From positions 1 to 26,457 of the IMG/VR virus record IMGVR_UViG_3300035688_000062: a stretch of 26,457 nt of DNA. One strand, 5' to 3'. Origin of the DNA: a virus. Below are positions 7,487 to 13,198 of this stretch, piece by piece. Each line of letters starts with the position of its first letter. Positions within the stretch are counted from its first letter, which is position 1. The notes under the pieces were generated by a model. That model ran no database searches. It was not told where the DNA came from and was given only the letters and a program-made list of their open reading frames with translations. Made by a program: the position numbers and the translations under genes.

Positions 7487-7497
7487 GTGATCTCTTT

Positions 7498-8424
7498 TTG
7501 GCTGAGCCTTCTTCATCAAGAAGTCAAAATTTTCGTCGTGGAAAGTCAAAAGTCAAATTTGACTTTAGGAGTGTTAGAACCCGTGTTATTCCTATCCTGA
7601 AGCGTATTGAGGCTGGTGACTATCCTGCTAAGATAGGGCGCATCTATGGTTGGAGTAAGCAGCATGTTTGTTATTATCTTAAGAAGTTGCAGAAGGCGGG
7701 TCTTGTCCGCCGCAAAAGACGTAGTAATGCTGTCTTCTACGAGTTGACTTCATTAGGTCAAAGTTTTCTCGTGTCATGTGAGGGTGTTGTTTTTGGGTCT
7801 GGTGTGTATAGGTTGGATAAGTGTCAGGTGCGGTATGGTATTGTTGCTGAGGGTTTGTTGCCTTCGGATTTTCGTAGAATTGAGATGGTTAATTGGACTG
7901 CGCTTCTTGGTTTGGAGTGTGGTGTTTCTGTTAGGCATACTAGTCGTAGTTGGATTGTTCATGTTGAGACTTTGTTTGGGCGTCATCCTGGTGAGTTGTT
8001 TGTTTTGGCGAAGAATTTGGCTGATCGTGTTGCCAGATCGTTGATGTTGAAGTATGGTTGCAAATTGTCTGAAGGTGAAGTTTGTAGAGGTTATGAGTTG
8101 GCGATTGATGATCCTGTTGCTCAGCTGCTTAGTCGATACTTTACTGTGTCCACTGCTAAGCGTAAGATGGATCATAGTCCAGGAGAGTTGGAAGGCGAGA
8201 TAGATCATCTTTCGCGTGATGCTGCTATTCAATATTTGCTGATGCCTGAACGAATACAGAAATTGGAAGGACAGATCGAAGCTGTAGCATCACAAGTCAA
8301 TGAAATGCATGAGATTCTCTTTGCGTTTAAGAAGGTTATCAATGGATCTGCGGGTGCATCTATGGATGTACGTGGTAATGTGCTTCGTAATGGCGAAAAG
8401 AAGGATGTGGGTTATCGAGTGTGA
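7498..8424 (+). CDS. Winged-helix DNA-binding protein, 308 aa
   Basis: Read from TTG at 7498, with GGTGAT at 7486-7491 six bases upstream. Residues about 28-85 form a MarR/ArsR-like winged helix (YGWSKQHVCYYLKKLQKAGLV is its recognition part). A middle domain of about 130 residues has alternating strands and helices and is not recognised. Residues about 245-285 form an amphipathic helix likely to be a coiled coil. The gene overlaps the integrase start by four bases (GTGA), so the two proteins are made together, which suggests control of integration or excision. It could alternatively be a replication initiator. DNA of the middle part is strongly G/T-biased on the coding strand. Confidence 0.7.
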   Translation: MAEPSSSRSQNFRRGKSKVKFDFRSVRTRVIPILKRIEAGDYPAKIGRIYGWSKQHVCYYLKKLQKAGLVRRKRRSNAVFYELTSLGQSFLVSCEGVVFGSGVYRLDKCQVRYGIVAEGLLPSDFRRIEMVNWTALLGLECGVSVRHTSRSWIVHVETLFGRHPGELFVLAKNLADRVARSLMLKYGCKLSEGEVCRGYELAIDDPVAQLLSRYFTVSTAKRKMDHSPGELEGEIDHLSRDAAIQYLLMPERIQKLEGQIEAVASQVNEMHEILFAFKKVINGSAGASMDVRGNVLRNGEKKDVGYRV

Positions 8425-9734
8425 TTTTGGTGGGAGAGCAGCATTTTGAGGATACCACGTATATCAGCCATATACGTAGTAATGGGTCTTTGGCATGCCC
8501 CAAGTGTGGTTCACAACGACTTTGGAAGGATGGCTTTAGGTATATACGTGGTAATGGCCAGACTCAAAGATGGCTGTGCCGCGCCTGTGGATATCGGTTT
8601 TCAGAGGGTTCGCGGGTTCAAATCCCGCCCGGTACAGACTCTATACTCTTTTTGGAAGGTTCCAAACGGTCTGAAGGCGTTCAGAATGTTGATAGACAGA
8701 TTTTAAATTTGCCAGACGCCCATATTGGTAATCGTCAAGTATGCGAGCTCTTGACAGAAGGCTCGAAAAACTTGGCCACAGTGGACACGACACAAAATAA
8801 GCAATGCCAGGCAGCGGGAGCCACAACACTAGACGCAGCAACAATCAAAGGAAAACTAGTGGAATATGCCTTTTACCTCAAGAAAGAAGGTTACAGACCT
8901 TCTACAATCAAAGGCAAGCTAGAAAACATAAAAAGCCTAATCAGCTACGGCGCAGGACCCTACTTGCTGAACCCAGAAAAGGTCAAAGAAATCATAGCAG
9001 AACGAACAAATTGGGGTGACGGCTACAAACGTAACATAGTTAATACATACACGCCGTTCTTAGCGATGCATGGAATGACTTGGAGCCCTCCAAGATATAA
9101 GCAACCCGAAACCTTGCCATGGATACCATTAGAAGAGGAGTTGGATACTCTAGTAAGGACAACAGGGAAACGTATGAGCATGTTCTTGCAGGGCTTAAAG
9201 GAAACTGGTGCAGATCCTGGAGAACTAAATGCGATAAGATGGATTGACATCAACCCACAAACAAGAACTATAGCGATCAACCATCCAGTAAAGGGGCATA
9301 GACCTAGAATCCTAGATGTCTCAAGAGAATTGATAGATCGGCTTAACACGCTTCCAAAAGTGAATGAAACAGTATTTCAAGGAAGTCTAGATAGCCGAGG
9401 AAGAGGCTTCGAAGAACAACGCAAAGTAGCAGCAAGGAAATTTAACAATCCGAGGCTTCTGCAAATTCATTTCACGACTTTCAGACATTGGAAGGCAACA
9501 ATGGAATACCATAAAACCAAAGACATCCTCTGGGTCATGAAACTACTTGGGCACCACAGCCTAAGAACAACATTGATCTATATCGACTTGGAAAAAGCCG
9601 CATTTAAAGAAACAAACGACGAGTTCACAGTCAAGGTTGCAGACACTTTGGACGAGGCCTGCAAACTGCTGGAGGTAGGCTTTGAATACGTTACCGACAT
9701 GGATGGCAAGAAACTCTTTCGCAAGAGGAAGTGA
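8421..9734 (+). CDS. int: Tyrosine integrase (SSV-type) with N-terminal zinc ribbon
   Basis: This is a 437-residue site-specific recombinase starting at GTG 8421. A zinc ribbon lies at residues 26-56 (CPKC and CRAC pairs). An inter-domain region of low conservation follows, then a SAM-like core-binding helical domain near 145-240 and the catalytic domain to the end. Conserved catalytic residues seen are R355 (TTFRHW), H378 (LGHH) and nucleophile Y387 (LIYIDL). The usual first arginine is replaced by D265 (TGADPGE), and the usual histidine of HxxR is T352. The gene contains the att core at 8612-8636, so integration would split it. Base composition is A/C-rich after about 8750 but G/T-rich before it. 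Confidence 0.9.
   Translation: MILVGEQHFEDTTYISHIRSNGSLACPKCGSQRLWKDGFRYIRGNGQTQRWLCRACGYRFSEGSRVQIPPGTDSILFLEGSKRSEGVQNVDRQILNLPDAHIGNRQVCELLTEGSKNLATVDTTQNKQCQAAGATTLDAATIKGKLVEYAFYLKKEGYRPSTIKGKLENIKSLISYGAGPYLLNPEKVKEIIAERTNWGDGYKRNIVNTYTPFLAMHGMTWSPPRYKQPETLPWIPLEEELDTLVRTTGKRMSMFLQGLKETGADPGELNAIRWIDINPQTRTIAINHPVKGHRPRILDVSRELIDRLNTLPKVNETVFQGSLDSRGRGFEEQRKVAARKFNNPRLLQIHFTTFRHWKATMEYHKTKDILWVMKLLGHHSLRTTLIYIDLEKAAFKETNDEFTVKVADTLDEACKLLEVGFEYVTDMDGKKLFRKRK
8453..8481. repeat. Dispersed palindrome, copy 2 (inside integrase)
   Basis: Arms TACCACGTATAT (8453-8464) and ATATACGTAGTA (8470-8481) flank a 5-bp spacer. The copy lies in the integrase coding region and encodes TTYISHIRS just before the zinc ribbon. 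The same peptide pattern (TTYIxHIR) is encoded by the copy at 17131. Confidence 0.85.
8542..8554 (+). repeat. Single half-site of the dispersed palindrome
   Basis: ATATACGTGGTAA is one arm of the repeat, located inside the zinc ribbon of the integrase and read as YIRGN. No opposite arm is present within 40 bases upstream other than the complete copy at 8453-8481. A weaker match (TGTACGTGGTAATG) lies near 8368. Confidence 0.6.
8612..8636 (+). other. attP core: 3' end of a tRNA gene inside int
   Basis: The sequence forms a tRNA T-arm: GCGGG (8612-8616), loop TTCAAAT (8617-8623), CCCGC (8624-8628), followed by a seven-base acceptor strand CCGGTAC and discriminator A (8636). No other part of a tRNA is present. 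SSV-type integrases recombine at such a tRNA 3' end carried in their own gene. The expected host target is a tRNA whose 5' acceptor strand is GTACCGG. The exact crossover limits cannot be set without the chromosomal copy; identity may extend into 8603-8611. Confidence 0.85.
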
Positions 9735-9741
9735 AAGCACG

Positions 9742-9779
9742 AAAATACCTCAGTTCGGCAAAAAATACCTAGGTTTGGC
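9742..9779 (+). repeat. Tandem 18-bp repeat with 20-bp period
   Basis: Two copies, AAAATACCTCAGTTCGGC (9742-9759) and AAAATACCTAGGTTTGGC (9762-9779), match at 15 of 18 positions and lie exactly 20 bp apart just after the integrase stop. A 20-bp period places both on the same DNA face, as paired operators often are. The second copy overlaps the likely start of the next gene. Confidence 0.5.
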
Positions 9780-10044
9780 GGAACGTAGGCAGTCTGGAGA
9801 TATCTCCCGCAAAACTCCCTTTTTTTCTTTTTCTCCAAAGGCAGAGAAGGCTATCCGGATAAGGTCTGACGATTTTCCAGCGTTGTATAAGATTTTGGTG
9901 TCTGCACGTCGACAGGGCAATTCTAGTTTTATGGGCATAGGACCGATCGGTCCTAGTTTGGAGCCTTGGGAGCAAGCGTTTGAAGAAGAATTGTACAATC
10001 GGCTTGCATGGAGACTAGCGAAAAGGAGTGCTGCTCATGTCTAA
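9775..10044 (+). CDS. Hypothetical basic protein, about 89 aa
   Basis: The start is uncertain. TTG at 9775 follows the integrase stop by 41 bases and is the best-placed candidate, though only a weak ribosome-binding site precedes it; the frame is open further upstream inside the integrase gene. The product has an Arg/Lys-rich N-terminal half, a Gly-Pro segment (GIGPIGP), and an acidic then basic amphipathic C-terminal helix. No family is recognised. It overlaps the start of the next gene by eight bases. Confidence 0.5.
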   Translation: MAERRQSGDISRKTPFFSFSPKAEKAIRIRSDDFPALYKILVSARRQGNSSFMGIGPIGPSLEPWEQAFEEELYNRLAWRLAKRSAAHV

Positions 10045-10321
10045 GTGTTCTAACTGCGGTAAAGAGACGCCGGGGATTTGGCGTAACAGGCCACATCAAT
10101 TGTTTATGCAATTTACGCATATCGATGATTTGCGAATTTGGGAGCCGTCTTTGGCTGAGATATTGTTGAAATTGGGGCCAAAGAAAGGTTATGATTCTCC
10201 AACTTGGAGTGATGGCTTTTACAACTATCTTTTCAAAGAAGATAATTTTGTTGTACGCCTTCCGCGCAAATGTGCCGTACATCCTGATAGTGTGAGGGGA
10301 GCCGCCTCGAGAGAAGGCTGA
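10037..10321 (+). CDS. Hypothetical protein with CxxC motif, 94 aa
   Basis: ATG at 10037 is supported by AAAAGGAG at 10021-10028. The N-terminus carries a CxxC pair (KCSNCGK) and the C-terminal part carries CAVH, which could together bind one zinc ion. The middle has several aromatic residues and a leucine-rich helix (LAEILLKLG). No family is recognised. The gene is followed directly by the palindrome-rich segment. Confidence 0.65.
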   Translation: MSKCSNCGKETPGIWRNRPHQLFMQFTHIDDLRIWEPSLAEILLKLGPKKGYDSPTWSDGFYNYLFKEDNFVVRLPRKCAVHPDSVRGAASREG

Positions 10322-10341
10322 TCACAGGAAAAAGGATCGAA

Positions 10342-10357
10342 GTCAATTGCAATTGAC
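10342..10357. repeat. Perfect 16-bp palindrome
   Basis: GTCAATTGCAATTGAC is its own reverse complement. It lies 20 bases after the preceding gene and just upstream of a GGAGG. It would suit a dimeric DNA-binding protein. Confidence 0.75.
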
Positions 10358-10373
10358 AAATTTTGGAGGAGTT

Positions 10374-10388
10374 GACCCTTGAAGGGTC
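10374..10388. repeat. Perfect inverted repeat, 7-bp arms
   Basis: GACCCTT (10374-10380) and AAGGGTC (10382-10388) flank a single G. It encloses the TTG of a possible 22-codon Arg-rich reading frame, so a hairpin here could hide that start. Confidence 0.7.
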
Positions 10389-10457
10389 GTGATCGGCGTA
10401 GGCGTCGTTCTCGTCTGCTGGAGCGTAGGAGGCTGCTTCTTGACTAGGTCCTCCGCA

Positions 10458-10494
10458 TACTACGTATATGGAAAGGCCTATGATATACGTAGTA
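10458..10494. repeat. Dispersed palindrome, copy 3 (13-bp spacer)
   Basis: TACTACGTATAT (10458-10469) and ATATACGTAGTA (10483-10494) are perfect 12-bp arms around a 13-bp spacer. The longer spacer compared with 0 and 5 bp in other copies means the arms, not the spacing, are conserved. Confidence 0.85.
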
Positions 10495-10514
10495 AAGTAG
10501 AACCTTCTAACATT

Positions 10515-10528
10515 ACGAAGCGCTTCGT
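10515..10528. repeat. Perfect 14-bp palindrome
   Basis: ACGAAGCGCTTCGT is its own reverse complement and lies 20 bp after copy 3 of the dispersed palindrome. Confidence 0.7.
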
Positions 10529-10690
10529 GAATGTTGTTGGGAGAGGCTTGTTTCTGTCTTCTTTTGTTGAAAGAGTCGTATTTCTACTTTATCCACTAAG
10601 TGTACTAAATACACTACAAGACATCTACGTTAACCACTTCACAAACCGCATTCGTCAACATTGTCAAAATCAAAAAGGCGAAATCAAACA

Positions 10691-11212
10691 ATGATGGAAG
10701 CAACCGAGACCATTCAAAAGGTCGAAAAAAAGCCTAAAAAATATCGGGCTCCTTGGGAGAAAGAAGGCACTTACAAGCATCTGCAGAAGGTCCTTCGCCG
10801 TATAGAAGGGAAATTGGATGATGTCCGCCGCAATCAAAGGTATATTACTAAGGGTTTAGATTTGGCTGGCTACCTTGTTTATGATCAGAACTACGTGCAT
10901 GAGGTTGTTTGCACGAATGAGATTGACGTTATGGTTTTGGAAGAGTTGTATTCTGCTGGTGAGGATGGCAGGCTTCCGAAGGACATTGCCGCAGCACTAA
11001 ACAAGCATTTTCATTCGAGGCATTATCAGCCTTGGCATATTCGCTATATTCTTCGTCGCATGAATCGTAAACTTAAACAACAACAGATCGGCGAAAAAGT
11101 TGCTGAGAAGCGTGGCATGCAGTGGGCTTTGACACGTTTTGGTCGAAAGGCTTGGGGCCTAAAGCGTGAGGAGATCAAAGCAGATACTACGAGCTTGGAT
11201 GTATCCTCGTAG
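10691..11212 (+). CDS. Probable winged-helix DNA-binding protein, about 173 aa
   Basis: The first ATG is at 10691; a TTG at 10661 in frame is possible, and neither has a strong ribosome-binding site. Residues about 8-30 are very Lys-rich. A helical segment near 30-60 (LQKVLRRIEGKLDDVRRNQ) looks like a coiled coil. Residues about 75-150 resemble a winged helix: EIDVMVLEELYSAGEDGRLPKDIAAAL is followed by an Arg-rich recognition-type helix and a short wing ending TRFGRKAW. No specific family is recognised. It follows the palindrome-dense segment and is a candidate to bind it. The stop codon lies within an inverted repeat. Confidence 0.6.
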   Translation: MMEATETIQKVEKKPKKYRAPWEKEGTYKHLQKVLRRIEGKLDDVRRNQRYITKGLDLAGYLVYDQNYVHEVVCTNEIDVMVLEELYSAGEDGRLPKDIAAALNKHFHSRHYQPWHIRYILRRMNRKLKQQQIGEKVAEKRGMQWALTRFGRKAWGLKREEIKADTTSLDVSS

Positions 11213-11214
11213 TA
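11185..11214. repeat. Inverted repeat at the gene end, variant of the dispersed palindrome
   Basis: TACTACGAG (11185-11193) and CTCGTAGTA (11206-11214) form a perfect 9-bp inverted repeat with a 12-bp spacer and cover the stop codon of the preceding gene. The outer six bases TACTAC/GTAGTA equal those of the dispersed palindrome, while the inner part differs. It may act as a transcript-end hairpin between convergent genes. A lone CTCGTAGTA also occurs at 17653-17661. Confidence 0.65.
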
Positions 11215-11232
11215 AAAATAATTTTAAAAAAG
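11215..11232 (-). terminator. T-rich terminator for the minus-strand membrane-protein transcript
   Basis: Read on the minus strand this stretch is TTTTTTAAAATTATTTTT, a typical archaeal T-rich termination signal, located about 45 bases after the stop of the membrane-protein gene. The plus strand is A-rich here and would not terminate. Confidence 0.5.
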
Positions 11233-11277
11233 ATATGGGTTTTTGGCAGCTAAATGGAAAGTGCCATTCTAAGATGT

Positions 11278-11526
11278 TTACTTTGGGCTTGTTGGCGTTG
11301 TTTCTGCAACTTTGGTATCTACGTGTTCTGATTGTGCTATGCCAAGTGTTAGGAAGAAAAGCATTGCACCAACAAGCATTGGCACGCCGACTGGATGCAA
11401 TATCTCTTCATTAGCGATTATGTTCAATGCCCTAATCGCAATGTAGCCGAGGAAAATCGTCAAGATGAAAAACGCGAAACCATAGTATAACGCAGTCGTC
11501 ATTCTATGCCCGATTTTTACAGACAT
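11278..11526 (-). CDS. Small membrane protein with two transmembrane helices, 82 aa
   Basis: This minus-strand gene is supported by a strong ribosome-binding site, GGGAGGTGA, about eight bases before its ATG at 11526. The product has two hydrophobic segments, near residues 12-34 (ALYYGFAFFILTIFLGYIAI) and 47-64 (VGVPMLVGAMLFFLTLGIA), with a short polar loop and a Thr/Pro-rich tail. It follows the minus-strand repressor by 19 bases, so both are on one transcript. A holin-like role, a superinfection-exclusion role or maintenance in the lysogen-like state are all possible; none is shown by the sequence. Confidence 0.75.
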   Translation of the reverse strand: MSVKIGHRMTTALYYGFAFFILTIFLGYIAIRALNIIANEEILHPVGVPMLVGAMLFFLTLGIAQSEHVDTKVAETTPTSPK

Positions 11527-11545
11527 CTGGCTTATTCACCTCCCT

Positions 11546-11719
11546 TTATCCCAGCTTGAGAGCGACTTCAGTTTTGGACTCTTTGAAGAAAAAGTCTTCA
11601 AAGTACATTTCTACCCAGTCAGACCTTGATCGCTTTTGCTTTTCGGCTTCTTGATCTATCCGATCCAAAATCCTTTTTGAAAGGGCTATGCTTACTGGGT
11701 GTTTCTTCACTCTCTGCAT
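11546..11719 (-). CDS. Ribbon-helix-helix regulator, minus strand, 57 aa
   Basis: Read from ATG at 11719 to TAA at 11546. The product has a strand-like start (HPVSIALSK), a Lys/Glu-rich first helix (ILDRIDQEAEKQKR), the typical SRSDWVEMYFEDFF second helix, and a short tail. This is the classic CopG/Arc-type layout, and it is expected to bind DNA as a dimer. It is transcribed away from the capsid operon, sharing a 105-bp control region with two repeated sites, and is therefore the best candidate to silence the structural genes. No clear ribosome-binding site is seen, so the transcript may have a very short leader. Confidence 0.8.
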   Translation of the reverse strand: MQRVKKHPVSIALSKRILDRIDQEAEKQKRSRSDWVEMYFEDFFFKESKTEVALKLG

Positions 11720-11741
11720 CCCCAGTTTTACGTAATATGCC

Positions 11742-11777
11742 TTGTTAAGATTTAATAGTTGTTGTTAAGGCTTAATA
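11742..11777. promoter_or_regulatory. Tandem operator candidates between RHH gene and capsid operon
   Basis: TTGTTAAGATTTAATA (11742-11757) and TTGTTAAGGCTTAATA (11762-11777) match at 14 of 16 positions and are spaced exactly 20 bp, two helical turns. The second contains TTAAG-G-CTTAA, a perfect inverted repeat. Both overlap TATA-like sequences: TATTAAATC on the minus strand about 33 bases from the repressor start, and TTAATAAC on the plus strand. Binding here would shut both promoters. Confidence 0.6.
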
Positions 11778-11824
11778 ACAACGTTTTTCACGAAAGAAGC
11801 CAATTTATAGTTTTGATTATTGTT

Positions 11825-13198
11825 ATGTCTGCCAAAAAAGCAGTAAAGCGCAAATCTAGCCGTAAAGATGTAGCTGACACTTTCGGCGTTAGAGGAGCCG
11901 GCGCTTCAAGTGCTATGGCTGATTTTGGGCAACAGATTGATCTCCAAGATTTGCTTTTTGCGATAAAACGTGAGCCAGTGGCCAATAGATTGGTTTTTCA
12001 AGTCGCTCACGACGTGTTCGACAAATGGTTTAAAGTTGAAGAGGTTGCGGAGAAGCCTGATCCAGGTTTTGATAGGGAAGTGCAGCGGGTCCTTGCACAA
12101 CTCGACGCAAAGAGTATTTTCTCTCAGATGGCTGCGTTTGAGCGTGGTTTCGGTTGGGCTATAATTGCCATGACCTTCGTGGATTATGGTGAGGATCTAA
12201 GCAAGCCAGTTAAGGCTCCGAAGGAGATACGTGAGCTTTTCGCCTATGCTGGTGATTTGCATTTTACGGTGCAAAGTAGCGAGGAAGATAAGAACAAGAA
12301 AAGCAGCAGGTATGGTCTTCCTGTTTTATACACTTTGAACGAAATAAGTGCAAGACAGCGGAAATTGCATTATAGCCGTGCCATTCATTTTGCTACTAGG
12401 CTTCTGGACCATAATTACAAAGGTCTTTGCGTACTAGAATGCATATATGATGATATTACGGTTTTGAGAAATGTTCGTTGGGGTCTTGGCCAGACGATAT
12501 TTCGCTATGGAAGCGGTTTTCCTGATGTCGAAATTCAAGGCGCCAACAAAAAAGACCTAGAAGACCTTGAGGCGAGTCAACATTTCAAAAATTTGCAAGC
12601 TCGCACGTATTTCTTGCATAATGAAAAGACGAAGTTTGAGTTTAAGGGTGTCGCCGGCAAGGCACTCAATCCTGAACCGTATAACAATATTGTAGTTGAG
12701 AGCATTAGCACGGGCTCTGGTGTGCCTGCTCCTATTCTTCGTGGAGTTCAGGCAGGTGCCGTGACAGGGAGCGAGACCAATCAACTTGATTACAGTAAAA
12801 TTGTAAGTGATGCACAGGGTCGCTATGAACCTGGGATCCGCCAGTTAATTGATTTGCTTATTGAGTGTGGCCAGATCCAAACAAGCGTAAAGGATTATCG
12901 TATTGTTTGGAATAGCGCCCTAGAGTTAACTGAGAGCCAGAAAGCTGCTGTACAGTTGCAATTGGCTCAAGCTCGGAATTTCAAAACTGCGTGGATGACG
13001 GTTGATGAGATTCGTGCGGAACAAGGGCTTCAGCCTTTGCCAAATAGTGCAGGTCAGGTTGTTTTGGGTGTTAAGAAGGCTGAGCAGCAGCCGTTTCAGC
13101 AGGGTCCAGGAGCGGTTTCTCAAGGCGATATGAGTCTTCTGGCCAGGTTTGTTTCAAAGTTACGGAGGAAAAAGGATGAGAACGATTCGAATAAGTAA
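11825..13198 (+). CDS. Portal protein
   Basis: This 457-residue protein forms the dodecameric ring through which DNA enters and leaves the capsid. The N-terminal 40 residues are basic and disordered. The core resembles phage portals of the DUF1073/SPP1-like type: a helical start (AFERGFGWAIIAM), a region with a strand-loop-strand mapping to the wing, and a C-terminal GSGVPAPILRGVQAGAVTGSE followed by a long stem helix (LDYSKIVSDAQGRYEPGIRQLIDLL). A Gln-rich C-terminus follows. ATG 11825 is chosen because upstream in-frame starts would fall inside the operator repeats; no ribosome-binding site is visible. The protease gene overlaps its end by 23 bases. Confidence 0.85.
   Translation: MSAKKAVKRKSSRKDVADTFGVRGAGASSAMADFGQQIDLQDLLFAIKREPVANRLVFQVAHDVFDKWFKVEEVAEKPDPGFDREVQRVLAQLDAKSIFSQMAAFERGFGWAIIAMTFVDYGEDLSKPVKAPKEIRELFAYAGDLHFTVQSSEEDKNKKSSRYGLPVLYTLNEISARQRKLHYSRAIHFATRLLDHNYKGLCVLECIYDDITVLRNVRWGLGQTIFRYGSGFPDVEIQGANKKDLEDLEASQHFKNLQARTYFLHNEKTKFEFKGVAGKALNPEPYNNIVVESISTGSGVPAPILRGVQAGAVTGSETNQLDYSKIVSDAQGRYEPGIRQLIDLLIECGQIQTSVKDYRIVWNSALELTESQKAAVQLQLAQARNFKTAWMTVDEIRAEQGLQPLPNSAGQVVLGVKKAEQQPFQQGPGAVSQGDMSLLARFVSKLRRKKDENDSNK

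Larger units (their letters stand above)
10322..10690. promoter_or_regulatory. Palindrome-dense noncoding segment, candidate origin or control region
   Basis: I see no convincing gene in this 369-base stretch. It contains five inverted repeats in 275 bp: GTCAATTGCAATTGAC (10342-10357, perfect), GACCCTT-G-AAGGGTC (10374-10388, perfect), the dispersed palindrome (10458-10494), ACGAAGCGCTTCGT (10515-10528, perfect), and AGTGTA-5-TACACT (10599-10615). GGAGG at 10365-10369 precedes a TTG-started 22-codon frame (10379-10447) encoding an Arg-rich peptide; its start lies inside the second palindrome. A longer GTG-started frame crosses all but the first two but has no supporting ribosome-binding site. 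The cluster could be a replication origin or a multi-protein regulatory site. Confidence 0.6.

Noticed and set aside
7774-8232. Minus-strand frame of 152 codons opposite the winged-helix gene
   Set aside because: Its protein is low-complexity (Thr, Asn, Ser, Arg) and arises from the G/T-rich coding bias of the plus-strand gene, which has a ribosome-binding site and recognisable fold.
8600-8636. A complete tRNA gene
   Set aside because: Only the T-arm and 3' acceptor strand are present; the anticodon arm, D-arm and 5' acceptor strand are missing, and the region codes for integrase. It is an attachment site.
8421-9734. Reading the window as an integrated provirus
   Set aside because: The integrase is not split at its att core and no flanking host genes or second tRNA end are visible in the window.
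10389-10694. GTG-started frame of 101 codons through the palindrome-dense segment
   Set aside because: No ribosome-binding site suits the GTG, the frame crosses three inverted repeats, and the product lacks a coherent fold. A short hydrophobic start leaves slight doubt.
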